NCBI GenBank assembly: GCA_965215115.1
Contig: OZ244050.1
Location: 2,170,001 to 2,234,000, forward strand
DNA: 64,000 nucleotides
Reading direction: 5' to 3'
Source of the DNA: CALDTK01 sp965215115
Lineage (GTDB): Bacteria > Bacteroidota > Bacteroidia > Chitinophagales > Saprospiraceae
Shown piece by piece: positions 24,914 through 33,400 of this stretch (position 1 is its first letter; each line of letters starts with the position of its first letter). A program made the translations under genes and the position numbers. The notes under the pieces are model-generated. The model was not told the DNA's origin and made no database searches. It saw only the letters and a list, made by a program, of their open reading frames with translations.

Positions 24914-26134
24914 CTAGCGACCGCGGTTGAAGAAGTAAAACAGGCCCCCGACCAGCGCGAGGCTCCCGATCCAGTACACGTAGCTCGGGACGCCGCCGTG
25001 GTCGTGGTCGTGGTCGTGGGCGTGGGCACCGTCGGCGTGGCTGCGGTCGTGCGAGACCTCGAACGAGAGCGTCGCCCAGTTGGACTCGTGCGTGAGGCCT
25101 TCGGCGGCAGACTCCACCATGTGGATCGTGCGCAGGTGCCAGAAGCCATCGTGGGCGGCGGCAAAGCGGACGACGCCGTCGGCGTCGGTGCGGAGCTCCT
25201 GCGTCGGCGCGTGCTCGTGCCCGTGGGCGGCGGCTGCGGCTGCGGCTGCGGCTGCGGCTGCTGCTGCTGCGGAGGCTGCGGCGGTGGCAGCGTCGGCGTC
25301 GCCGGCGTGCTCGTGGTCGGGGTCGTGCCCGTGACTGTGCGTGGTGCCGTCGGCGTGGGCGTGCTCGTGCGTGTGTGCGGTCGCGGCGGCGCCACCGGCG
25401 TGCTCGTGGTCGGGGAGGTGCCCGTGGCTGTGCGTCGTGCCGTCCGCATGTGCGTGCTGATGCTCGAGCTCGTCGCCGTGGTCATGGCCGTGATCGTGGC
25501 CGTGCGACTCCATCGATCCGAGCAGCACCAGTTGGTTGGCCAGTGGCTGCCCTCCGAAAAGTAGCCTTACCCGGAGCTCTTCGCCGGGGTGCAGGTCGTA
25601 CGGGTTGCTCAGCGGCACGAACTCGATCGGGTAGCCGAGGGTCGTGTTCCAATCGTCGGTCTTCGCGTCGCCGACCTGGAAGATCGCCTTGGCGTGCTTG
25701 GCGTACTGCTCGACGGCATCCTCCTCGAGGACGCCCTCGGCGCGGCGACTCTCGAGCATGTCGGCCCCGCCGTCGGAGGCGAGGTAGTCGTTGAAATCAG
25801 CGGCGGCGAGTTCGATGCTGTTGGGCTTCAGGGAGACGCCGGCTACGTAGGTCCCGGGCGCGCCCGTCGTGAGACTGAGCACGGTCATGCTGTCGCGGTT
25901 GCTCCACTGCGCGGTGTCGACCGCGGCGCGGGTCCCGCCCGAGACCAGCGACACGTCGGCCATACGGGCGCGCTTGATGAAGTTGCCGCTCTCCTCGAAG
26001 GTGCCGTTGTAGAGCTTGACCTCCGCCGGGGCATTCGGCTCGAGGAAGTAGGTGTCGAGCTTGAGGAACATGTCGTGGCTCTGGAGCACGACGAGGGCGG
26101 CGAGGGAGACAAGCGTGAGTAGCGTTCTTTTCAT
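24914..26134 (-). CDS. Secreted DUF4198-like metal-handling protein with His-rich and poly-Ala tracts
   Basis: 406 aa with an N-terminal signal (LLTLVSLAALVVLQS) and a C-terminal TM (VYWIGSLALVGGLFYFFNRGR). Residues about 20-215 match DUF4198, a periplasmic domain associated with nickel/cobalt uptake. A long His/Asp/Gly segment (HGHDHGHDHGDELEHQHAH and two copies of HADGTTHSHGH.PDHEHAG) follows, then about 20 consecutive Ala-rich codons from a GCC/GCT triplet repeat (25227-25290 on the plus strand), then a second DUF-like segment and another His run (HAHDHDHDHGG). Together with the abutting HupE this suggests a nickel/cobalt (or zinc) delivery system. The triplet and His repeats should be length-variable. 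Confidence 0.8.
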   Translation of the reverse strand: MKRTLLTLVSLAALVVLQSHDMFLKLDTYFLEPNAPAEVKLYNGTFEESGNFIKRARMADVSLVSGGTRAAVDTAQWSNRDSMTVLSLTTGAPGTYVAGVSLKPNSIELAAADFNDYLASDGGADMLESRRAEGVLEEDAVEQYAKHAKAIFQVGDAKTDDWNTTLGYPIEFVPLSNPYDLHPGEELRVRLLFGGQPLANQLVLLGSMESHGHDHGHDHGDELEHQHAHADGTTHSHGHLPDHEHAGGAAATAHTHEHAHADGTTHSHGHDPDHEHAGDADAATAAASAAAAAAAAAAAAAAAHGHEHAPTQELRTDADGVVRFAAAHDGFWHLRTIHMVESAAEGLTHESNWATLSFEVSHDRSHADGAHAHDHDHDHGGVPSYVYWIGSLALVGGLFYFFNRGR

Positions 26135-26397
26135 CGGAAGAGGTAGAGAGCCGGGGGTGGCTGGTGTAAGCCTACTGTGTGCAAGGATAATCCGTGGGAA
26201 GATGCCGGACAGGCGGAAGTACAGGAGTGTCGTGGAAGGCGTAGGGGAAGGAGGCCGTGGGCTGGGTGGAGTTGCGACACGCGAGGCTCGGGGCTTTGCC
26301 CTTCGCGTCTACCACGGCCTGGTCATGTCGGGCGCGCTAATGGCGTCGCGCGCTTTTACGGGGTGGAAGAGCGCGGCGGGTACCTGTTCTTTGTGGG
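26135..26397. other. Intergenic region with inverted repeat and promoter box
   Basis: Arms GGCCGTGG and CCACGGCC (about 26252-26259 and 26313-26320) flank a ~53-nt spacer. A -7-like GTTCTTTG (26386-26393) lies 4 nt before the ATG of the DUF5686 gene. No gene seen. Confidence 0.4.
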
Positions 26398-28947
26398 ATG
26401 CTCCGCTGCTTGGGTCTTGTCGTGATGGTCTGGTTTTGCGGAAGCGGCACACTGGCCCAGACGGTGGCGGGCACGATCACGGATGCCGCCGGGGAGCCGC
26501 TGCCGTTCGCCACCGTGACGTTGAAGGAAGATCGCAGCGCCGGGACGACGGCCTCGCTGGAGGGACGCTACAGTATTGACCTGGGCGGACGTGGCGGCGT
26601 ACTGGAGTTTCGCTACATCGGCTACGAGGTGGCCGTGCGGGAGGTGGCGCCGGGGGCCGCGGCACGGACGGTCGACGTGACGCTGACGCCGGCGACGTAC
26701 GAGCTGGAGGTGGCCTCGGTGAGTGCCGCGGCGGAAGACCCGGCGTACCGGATCATGCGGGAGGCGGCGGCGAGGCGCAAGGAGTACCTGCGGGCCGACC
26801 AGCGCTACGAGGTGGAGGTCTACGTGAAGGGGCAGGTCAAAGTGGAGAAGGCCCCCGAGCGCATCATGGGGCGTGACATCGGCGACATGGGCGGGCTGCT
26901 CGACTCGTCGCGCGCGGGCATCGTGTACCTGTCGGAGACCTACTCGACGGTGCAGTTCGAGCAGCCGGACAGGTTTAAGGAGACCGTGACGGCGTCCACG
27001 GTCTCGGGCGACCCGCGGGGCTACTCCTTCAACACGGCCACGAGCCTGAGCTTCGACCTGTACCAGGAGCGGGCGGACTGGGGCAAGCCGGTGGCGAGTC
27101 CGCTGGTGAGCCATGCGGCGGGCGTGTACCGCTTCGCCCTCGAGGGCGCGCGCCGGGGGGACGACGGCCGGCTCGTGTACCGCATCCGGGTCGCGCCGCG
27201 GAGCACAGCCGTACCGGCGTACGCGGGCGTGGTCTACGTCGAGGACGAGAGCTACCACCTCGTCGACGCGGACCTGTACCTGCTCGGCGCCACCGTCAAC
27301 GCGCCCGGGCTCGACACGCTCAAGTTGATTCAGCGGTTCCGGCGGCGCGGGGGTGCCGGGTGGGAGACCTACCAGCGGCGCGCCGAGCCGATCATCGAGC
27401 TGCTGGGCTTCCGGTTCCGGGGGATCTTCGCGGCCGTCTACGGCACGTACGACTACACCCCGGCGTGGCCGCGGAGCCCTTTCGGCGCGATCGTCTCCGA
27501 GGTCTTGCCGGAGGCCAACGCCGTCGACAGCACGCGTTTTGCCGAAAGGCCCATCCCGCTCACCCCGGCCGAACAGCGGGACTACGTCCGCAAGGACAGC
27601 ATCCGCCGGGCGGTCGATTCGCCGCTGCACAAGGATAGTCTCGAGCAGCGCGGCAACAGGCCCGGTATCGAGAACCTCGGCGGCTACACCCACACCGATT
27701 GGCGCAAACACAGCCGCTACCACATCGCCTCGCCGCTCACCGACCTCGGCTTTCACTCCGTGACGGGCGTTCGGCTCGCGACCGGGTTCGAGTACGAGAA
27801 ACGAAGCGACGCGGCGGGCACGCGCGAACTCCGGACCGAGGCGCGGCTCGGCTACGGTTTCGCCGACGAGGAGTGGTACCCGACCGCTGCCGTCGCCTAC
27901 CGCTTCGACCCCGTCTACCGCCAGACCCTGCGCCTGAGTGGCGGTCGCGAACTGGCGGACTACCATCGCCTCCGGCCCGTGAGCGGGATCACGAACACGG
28001 TGTACAGCCTGCTCGCCAAGCGCAACGAACTGAAGCTCTACGAGCGCCGCTTCGCGGAGGTGACGCACGCGACGGCGTTGCGCGGCGCGCGCGCGGCGCC
28101 GTGGGCGCGGCTCTCGCACGCGCTGGCTTACGAGTGGCGCGGCTTTCGCCAAAACGAGTCGACCTACAGCCTGCGCCGCCGCGAGCGCAGCTACGAGACG
28201 AACGCCCCGCTGTACACCGCGCGCGGCGGCGACCCCACCTTCGCGATCGAGGCGCCGACCACGCTGCTGCGCTACAGCGGGACCGTGACGTTTAGTCCCG
28301 GACAGACTTACCTCCTGCGCCCCGACGCCCTCGTGCCGACGGGTACGGCCTGGGCGGAGGTGAGCGTGGACTGGCGCTACGGCGTCTCGGTCGCGCGGGG
28401 GGAGCCCTCGGCGGAGCGCTACCAGTTTCTGTACGTGGGCCTTTCGGCAAAACGCTCCGCCGTCGCGCTCGGTCGCTTCGGGAAGCTCGGCGCGCGGGCG
28501 TCGGTGGGGCGGAACTTCGTGCGCGACAGTCGCCCGAACGTGATCGACGCGCAGCACTTCGGCGGCAGCGAGCTCCCGGTGGCGATCTACGTCGACTACC
28601 TCGACCGCTACCTGGCGGCGGACTACTTCACGTTTTCGACGGCGACTACCTGGGTGGACGGCGTCGTGGAGCACGACTTCGACGGGTGGCTCTGGCAGCG
28701 CCTGCCGCTCCTGAGAAAATTGGGTTGGAGCGTCGTGACGCGGGCGGCGATGATCTACCTCCCGGAGGAAGGCCGGCGCCACGGGGAGCTGGGGGTGGGT
28801 TTGGACAAGGTGGGCTTCGGTCCGGCGCGGCCGTTGCGCGTGGACGTGTTGTGGGCGCGCAATCAGGTAGGAAGTCTGCGCGAGGGAGCAACTTGGAAGG
28901 GCGCCATCCTGAGGGTTGGGGTGCGGGTGCCGGAGGGGTTGCTCTGA
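26398..28947 (+). CDS. DUF5686 / carboxypeptidase-regulatory-like outer-membrane protein
   Basis: 849 aa. Signal peptide MLRCLGLVVMVWFCGSGTLAQ, then a CarboxypepD_reg-like domain (VAGTITDAAGEPLPFATVTLKED, residues about 22-100), then the DUF5686 region beginning YRIMREAAARRKEYLRADQRYEVEVYVKGQVKVEK, and a long predicted beta-barrel to the C-terminus. Bacteroidota-specific family of unknown function, probably outer-membrane. Four dispersed hairpin motifs: 26434 (inside the signal peptide), 27537, 28141, 28439. Confidence 0.85.
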   Translation: MLRCLGLVVMVWFCGSGTLAQTVAGTITDAAGEPLPFATVTLKEDRSAGTTASLEGRYSIDLGGRGGVLEFRYIGYEVAVREVAPGAAARTVDVTLTPATYELEVASVSAAAEDPAYRIMREAAARRKEYLRADQRYEVEVYVKGQVKVEKAPERIMGRDIGDMGGLLDSSRAGIVYLSETYSTVQFEQPDRFKETVTASTVSGDPRGYSFNTATSLSFDLYQERADWGKPVASPLVSHAAGVYRFALEGARRGDDGRLVYRIRVAPRSTAVPAYAGVVYVEDESYHLVDADLYLLGATVNAPGLDTLKLIQRFRRRGGAGWETYQRRAEPIIELLGFRFRGIFAAVYGTYDYTPAWPRSPFGAIVSEVLPEANAVDSTRFAERPIPLTPAEQRDYVRKDSIRRAVDSPLHKDSLEQRGNRPGIENLGGYTHTDWRKHSRYHIASPLTDLGFHSVTGVRLATGFEYEKRSDAAGTRELRTEARLGYGFADEEWYPTAAVAYRFDPVYRQTLRLSGGRELADYHRLRPVSGITNTVYSLLAKRNELKLYERRFAEVTHATALRGARAAPWARLSHALAYEWRGFRQNESTYSLRRRERSYETNAPLYTARGGDPTFAIEAPTTLLRYSGTVTFSPGQTYLLRPDALVPTGTAWAEVSVDWRYGVSVARGEPSAERYQFLYVGLSAKRSAVALGRFGKLGARASVGRNFVRDSRPNVIDAQHFGGSELPVAIYVDYLDRYLAADYFTFSTATTWVDGVVEHDFDGWLWQRLPLLRKLGWSVVTRAAMIYLPEEGRRHGELGVGLDKVGFGPARPLRVDVLWARNQVGSLREGATWKGAILRVGVRVPEGLL

Positions 28948-28949
28948 GG

Positions 28950-29060
28950 GGGCGGGGCGGCGGCTTCCGGTCTCCGCGCCGGTGCCGCCCCGCCCAGCCG
29001 CTGGTGCTGCCCCGCCCCGCCCCGCCCCGCCGCCCCGCCACCCCGCCACCGCGCCACCGC
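28950..29060. repeat. GC-rich palindromic repeat, copy 1, plus CCGCC-rich tail
   Basis: 28950-28995 (GGGCGGGGCGGCGGCTTCCG...GCCGCCCCGCCC) is identical to 33232-33277 and inverted-similar to 33336-33373. It is followed by a C-rich low-complexity tract of CCGCC units up to about 29060, upstream of the next gene. Confidence 0.85.
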
Positions 29061-29117
29061 GTTCTCGGAGTTCTACGCCCGAGCGCCCAGCGGCGACGCC
29101 CTACCTTCACGCACCCG

Positions 29118-30653
29118 ATGCGGTACTCGATCTCCAACCAAGACTTCCGTACCCTCCGCGAGGCGGGCGCGACCTACGTCGACAAGACAGAGCACATCGC
29201 TCGTATCCTCGACTCCGGTAGCTACTTCTTTCTCTCGCGCCCGCGGCGCTTCGGGAAGTCGCTCACGGTCTCGACGATCCGGGAGCTCTACTCCGGGGAC
29301 CGGGAGCTGTTCGGCGGGCTATGGGCGCACGAGCACTGGCGTTTTGCCGAAAGGCAGCGGCCCGTACTGTGGCTCAAGTTCTCGAGTATCGCTTTCGAGA
29401 AGCTCGGCGTCGAGTCGGCGATCCTTTATGAACTCTACCGCATGGCTCGCAAGGCCGGCTATGAACTCCCACAGGGGCTTCCCGTCAAGTTGGCCTTCCG
29501 TGAGTTGATCGAAGCCGCTGCCCAAACTCACCCCTCGGGCCGCGTCGTCATCCTGATCGACGAGTACGACAAGCCGATCGTCGAGTACATCGACGACATA
29601 CCGAAAGCCGAGGCCAATCGCGACGAACTCAAACCCTTCTACAGCGTCCTCAAGGACGCCGAGCCGTATATCGAGTTGGTCTTCATTACCGGGGTCTCGG
29701 CCTTCTCGAAGGTCTCACTCTTCTCCGAGCTTAACAATCTGGCCAACCTTACAATGGACCCGCTGGCCGACACCCTCGTCGGCTTTACGGAAGCGGAGCT
29801 CGACTACACCTTCGGCGCGCGACTCGCGGAGATCGGGTCTGCGCGGGAGAAGGTCAAGCGCTGGTACAACGGCTACTCGTGGGGCCGGCCCGCGGTACGG
29901 GTCTACAACCCGTGGTCTATCCTGCACTACCTCCGCAACGGCTACTTCGAGAACTACTGGGTCGCGAGCGGGACCCCGACCCTGCTCACGAAGATGATGC
30001 GGATCGGCGGCGAATTTGACGTCGCCGGGACGAGTGCCGACGCCGTCGGGCTCACGAGCCTGGACCTCACCCGCATCACCCCCCTCCAACTGCTCTTCCA
30101 AACCGGCTACCTCACCGTCCGCGAGCGCGGCGCGGTGGACGGGATGTACGTGCTCGACTACCCCAACGCGGAGGTGAGGGCGTCGTTCCTCGACAATCTA
30201 CTTGCCGCTTACTCCTTCAGCGACATCACGCAGCCTTCGCAGCGGCTCGACCGCCTGATGAAGTCCCTGCGCGCCGGAGATGTCGCCGGGGTCATCGGGG
30301 TCATCAACGACAACTTCGCGGGCATCCCGTACCAGATCTGGGAGGCGCACTCGGAGCGTTACTATCACGCCATCGTCCACACGATGTTCTCGATGCTCGG
30401 GACGCATTTCCGCTCCGAGGTGTCGGTGGCCGGGGGCCGGGCTGATGCCATCGTCGAGACCGACGGCTACGTCTACGCCTTCGAGTTCAAGCTCGACCGT
30501 CCGGCGGCGGCGGCGCTCGCGCAGATCGAGGCGAAGGGCTACTTAGCCCCGTACGCGGACTCCGGCAAGGAGCTGGTCGCGGTCGGGGTGAGCTTCTCGA
30601 GTAAGGAGAAGCGGGTGGCGGAGTGGAGTAAGGGCGACGGCTTCGCCATCTAG
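29118..30653 (+). CDS. AAA-ATPase-like / PD-(D/E)XK nuclease-superfamily protein
   Basis: 511 aa. The N-terminal part is the AAA-ATPase_like domain: ISNQDFRTLREAGATYVDKTEHIARIL, Walker-A-like FFLSRPRRFGKSLTVSTI, Walker B VVILIDEYDKPIVEYID. The C-terminal ~110 residues are a PDDEXK_9-type nuclease: FRSEVSVAGGRADAIVETDGYVYAFEFKLDRPAAAALAQIEAKGY, with D, E.K and Q of the core. Family members are abundant and often multi-copy in Bacteroidota and are suspected of mobility; biological role unknown. ATG 29118 is supported by a TACCTTCA box (29102-29109). Flanked by palindromes on both sides. One dispersed hairpin motif (29342). Confidence 0.9.
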   Translation: MRYSISNQDFRTLREAGATYVDKTEHIARILDSGSYFFLSRPRRFGKSLTVSTIRELYSGDRELFGGLWAHEHWRFAERQRPVLWLKFSSIAFEKLGVESAILYELYRMARKAGYELPQGLPVKLAFRELIEAAAQTHPSGRVVILIDEYDKPIVEYIDDIPKAEANRDELKPFYSVLKDAEPYIELVFITGVSAFSKVSLFSELNNLANLTMDPLADTLVGFTEAELDYTFGARLAEIGSAREKVKRWYNGYSWGRPAVRVYNPWSILHYLRNGYFENYWVASGTPTLLTKMMRIGGEFDVAGTSADAVGLTSLDLTRITPLQLLFQTGYLTVRERGAVDGMYVLDYPNAEVRASFLDNLLAAYSFSDITQPSQRLDRLMKSLRAGDVAGVIGVINDNFAGIPYQIWEAHSERYYHAIVHTMFSMLGTHFRSEVSVAGGRADAIVETDGYVYAFEFKLDRPAAAALAQIEAKGYLAPYADSGKELVAVGVSFSSKEKRVAEWSKGDGFAI

Positions 30654-30740
30654 ATGGGCGCTGCGCTAAATGAGATGTGCTATCGTTGGGTATGACTTAG
30701 CGAGACGCCAGTACAGCCCATCTAGGCGAAGCCGCCCATG
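30640..30740. repeat. Inverted repeat downstream of the AAA-ATPase gene
   Basis: GGCTTCGCC ATC TAGATGGGC at 30640-30660 is mirrored by GCCCATCTAGGCGAAGCC at about 30715-30732, spanning the stop codon of the ATPase gene. The inner part GGGCGCTGCGCTAA resembles the repeats at 20351 and 58363. May act as a terminator between convergent genes. Confidence 0.6.
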
Positions 30741-30777
30741 TAGCTCAGCGCCCAGATAGGCCGCAGGCCGCCCCTAC

Positions 30778-33213
30778 CTACCGTATCCGCCCCCGCGCCC
30801 TCCTCTCCCGCACGTCCTTGCCGATGTCCCAGGCCGCCGTGACTTGCGCGCGCTGCTGCTGCCAAACGCGCCGGTACGCATTCGAGAAACTGGCCGTCTC
30901 CGTGCCGCCGCGGAAGACCTGCAGCCCGCCCACGTTGCGCACATTCAGCGTCACCGTGAGCCGGTCGGACAGGAGAGCTTTGCTCACGCCAAGGTCCAGG
31001 TCGACGAAACTCTGGCGGAACGACTGCCGGTAGCGCTGCCCGCCGACGAAGTCGAACCTCGACTGCACGCGCAGGTCCCACCAGACCTTCCCGCGCACGC
31101 TCACCTGCGCATTGCCCGTCCGGAAGTCATTGCCGAAGTCCACGCCCTCGTACACGCCGCGCTGCTCCAGGCGCAGTAGGTAGCCCTCGGCGGTCAGCTG
31201 CCAATCGTCGTCGATGGCGTAGGTCATCACCATCCCCCCGCCGTACTGCAGCTCGCGGTCGAGGTTGATCGGGAGCGTGAACACGGTCCCGTCCGCGGCC
31301 TGCTCGACGTAGGTGTCGAAGTAGCCCAGCACGCGACTGCCGAGCAAAAAGGGGTTCAGCGTCAGCTTGTCGTTGCGGTACAGCAGCTTAAGTTCGACGA
31401 TGTCCGGGAAGCTCGGGTCCAGGTCCGGATTGCCGAACTCGATGTCATTGGGGTTGCTCAGTCCGCCGAAGGGATTGAGTTGCCAGAATCCCGGTCGCCG
31501 CACGCGCCGACTGTAGCTCAGGCTTGCGCCAAAACCCTCGGTCACCTGGTAGCTCACCGTGGCCGTCGGGAAGAGACGGTTGTAACGTTTTTCTATCGGA
31601 GCGGCACCGTCTTCCGAGAGCACCTGCACGTAGGTGTACTCGTTGCGCAGGCCCAGCTGTAAGCCCCAATCGTCCTTCTCGTAGCCCCACTGCGCGTACG
31701 CCGCCCCGATGCGCTCGGTGTAGTCGACCACGTTCTCGAGGCCCAGCAGCACCTCCGACGATTGCCCGATCGTCTGCTCGGCGAGGTAGTCGCTGCTGAT
31801 GAGGCGCGTTTCCGCCCGGAAGCCGAGTTCGAGTTTAGTGTGTTGCCGTAACTTCTGCTCGTAGTCGCCTTGTATTAGATAATCGTTGCTACTTTCGAGA
31901 CTGCGGGTGTCGAGGCGTCTGTCGGGTGCGCATGGAGCCTGCCCTGAGCAAGGTCGAAGGGGCAAAACCGTCACGAAGCGTTGTGCTTCCTGTTCGTTGT
32001 TGTCCCAGAAGTCGTTTTGAAACAGGAGCCTGAACTGCTGGCCCTCTTTCAAATCTTGCGTGTACGCAACCTCGATCTGGTGATAGTTCTCAGGCTCGAG
32101 GTAATCGTAGGCTTGTTGTAGGAGTTGGGTAGTTTTACCATCGCCATCCGTAAAGCGATAGGTGACATCAGAAAAGTCATCGTTGGTCTGGTGATAAAAC
32201 GAATAGCTCGCGCTTAAAGTCGTTTTGCCGGAAGGCCGCCACTCCACGCCCCCGAAACCGTTCCACGCGCGGTCTTGGCGCTCCTGGTCGAGGTCCTCGC
32301 GCAAGGTTTGCGTACCCGTCGGCAGGCGACTCGTCCGATCAGATGAGCCGGTGCTGAAGTAATTCGACAGCCGCAGGCCACCGTTGCCGAAGTAGGTGAT
32401 GGTTTGGTCCGAACCCGCCCGCACGGGCTGCGTCGCGGTAAAGCTGCCGTTGAGTCGGTAGTCGGCCGGAATCCCCACCGAGGCACTCACCTGCCCGCCG
32501 CGCGCGGTCTCGATGGCGCCCCGCGTGATGATGTTGATGATGCCGCCGGAGCCGGCGGCCTCGTAGCGCGACGACGGCGTCGTGATCACCTCGACGCGCA
32601 GGATGTTCGCGGCCGGGATGCTCTGCAGGGCATTGTTGTCCGCCAGCGCCGAGGGTTTGCCGTTGATGAGCACCGTCACGCTGGCATTCCCGCGCAAAGA
32701 CACCACGCCCTCCGGCGACACCTGCACCATCGGCACGTTGTCGAGCACCTCGTTGGCCGTCCCGCCCTGCGAGACGAGGTCCGCGCCGACCTCGAAGATC
32801 TGCTTGTCGAGTTTTAGCGAAAGCTGGCTGCGCGTGGCGGTGACGGTGGCCGCGTCTAAAGCGACGGCATTTATTCGGAGTTTAATATCCCCGAGATTCA
32901 CGTCTTGTTTTAGCGAAAGCGTCGTATCGAGGTCGGTATAGCCGATGAATGCGAAGCGCAAGGTGTATTCGCCTGAAGCCTGCCCTGAGCCTGCCGAACG
33001 GGGCAAAACGAGTTGCCACCGTCCGAGGCTATCTGTGCTCGTGCCGTCGACGAGGGTGCCGCTTTCATTCAGGGCCGAAACGGTAGCGTACTCCAGTGGG
33101 AGCAAAAGCTCCGCGTCGACGATGCGACCCGAAACCGTGATTGCGGCGGGCAAAGGAGTGGCCGGGAGCGCCGTGGCGAAAGCCAGTGCGCTCAGCAGAA
33201 AGACAGACTTCAT
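30778..33213 (-). CDS. TonB-dependent outer-membrane receptor (carboxypeptidase-regulatory plug type)
   Basis: 811 aa. ATG 33213 begins a signal peptide ending LPATPLPA; then a CarboxypepD_reg-like domain (ITVSGRIVDAELLLPLEYATVSAL), a plug (LDNVPMVQVSPEGVVSLRGNASVTVLINGKPSAL, about residues 150-185; VEVITTPSSRYEAAGSGGIINIIT) and an OMP_b-brl_3-like barrel. Substrate unknown. Two short repeats of the GCCTGCCCTGAGC type are translated in frame, giving SAGSGQASGE (about residue 75) and PCSGQAPCA (about residue 420). Four dispersed hairpin motifs: 31521, 32223, 32812, 32908. Confidence 0.88.
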   Translation of the reverse strand: MKSVFLLSALAFATALPATPLPAAITVSGRIVDAELLLPLEYATVSALNESGTLVDGTSTDSLGRWQLVLPRSAGSGQASGEYTLRFAFIGYTDLDTTLSLKQDVNLGDIKLRINAVALDAATVTATRSQLSLKLDKQIFEVGADLVSQGGTANEVLDNVPMVQVSPEGVVSLRGNASVTVLINGKPSALADNNALQSIPAANILRVEVITTPSSRYEAAGSGGIINIITRGAIETARGGQVSASVGIPADYRLNGSFTATQPVRAGSDQTITYFGNGGLRLSNYFSTGSSDRTSRLPTGTQTLREDLDQERQDRAWNGFGGVEWRPSGKTTLSASYSFYHQTNDDFSDVTYRFTDGDGKTTQLLQQAYDYLEPENYHQIEVAYTQDLKEGQQFRLLFQNDFWDNNEQEAQRFVTVLPLRPCSGQAPCAPDRRLDTRSLESSNDYLIQGDYEQKLRQHTKLELGFRAETRLISSDYLAEQTIGQSSEVLLGLENVVDYTERIGAAYAQWGYEKDDWGLQLGLRNEYTYVQVLSEDGAAPIEKRYNRLFPTATVSYQVTEGFGASLSYSRRVRRPGFWQLNPFGGLSNPNDIEFGNPDLDPSFPDIVELKLLYRNDKLTLNPFLLGSRVLGYFDTYVEQAADGTVFTLPINLDRELQYGGGMVMTYAIDDDWQLTAEGYLLRLEQRGVYEGVDFGNDFRTGNAQVSVRGKVWWDLRVQSRFDFVGGQRYRQSFRQSFVDLDLGVSKALLSDRLTVTLNVRNVGGLQVFRGGTETASFSNAYRRVWQQQRAQVTAAWDIGKDVRERRARGRIR
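31934..31967 (-). repeat. GCCTGCCCTGAGC-type repeat inside the TonB receptor, copy 1
   Basis: Plus-strand GAGCCTGCCCTGAGCAAGGT then CGAAGGGGCAAAAC. A second copy with a changed centre is at 32975-33008. It resembles the widespread bacterial word family TGCCCTGAGC(N)TGTCGAAGG. Confidence 0.7.
32975..33008 (-). repeat. GCCTGCCCTGAGC-type repeat inside the TonB receptor, copy 2
   Basis: Plus-strand GAAGCCTGCCCTGAGCCTGC then CGAACGGGGCAAAAC. In frame with the receptor, at a surface-loop-like position of the N-terminal domain. Confidence 0.7.
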
Positions 33214-33231
33214 GGAGTTGGGTTGTTCGGT

Positions 33232-33373
33232 GGGCGGGGCGGCGGCTTCCGGTCTCCGCGCCGGTGCCGCCCCGCCCACCCGAAGACGGAGGATTTTTAC
33301 TCAGAAGATTTTCCTCCGCGCGCTCGGCTCGGGGGGGCAGCGCCCGGCGCGGAGACCGGAAGCCGCGCTGCCC
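33232..33373. repeat. GC-rich palindromic repeat, copies 2 and 3 in opposite orientation
   Basis: 33232-33277 repeats 28950-28995; 33336-33373 (GGGCAGCGCCCGGCGCGGAG...CGCTGCCC) is a shorter inverted variant sharing the CCGGCGCGGAGACCGGAAGC core. They fill the gap between the TonB receptor start and the end of the M56-ankyrin gene. Confidence 0.85.
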
Positions 33374-33400
33374 ACCCGAGTCCCCTGCGCTTGGCGCGCG

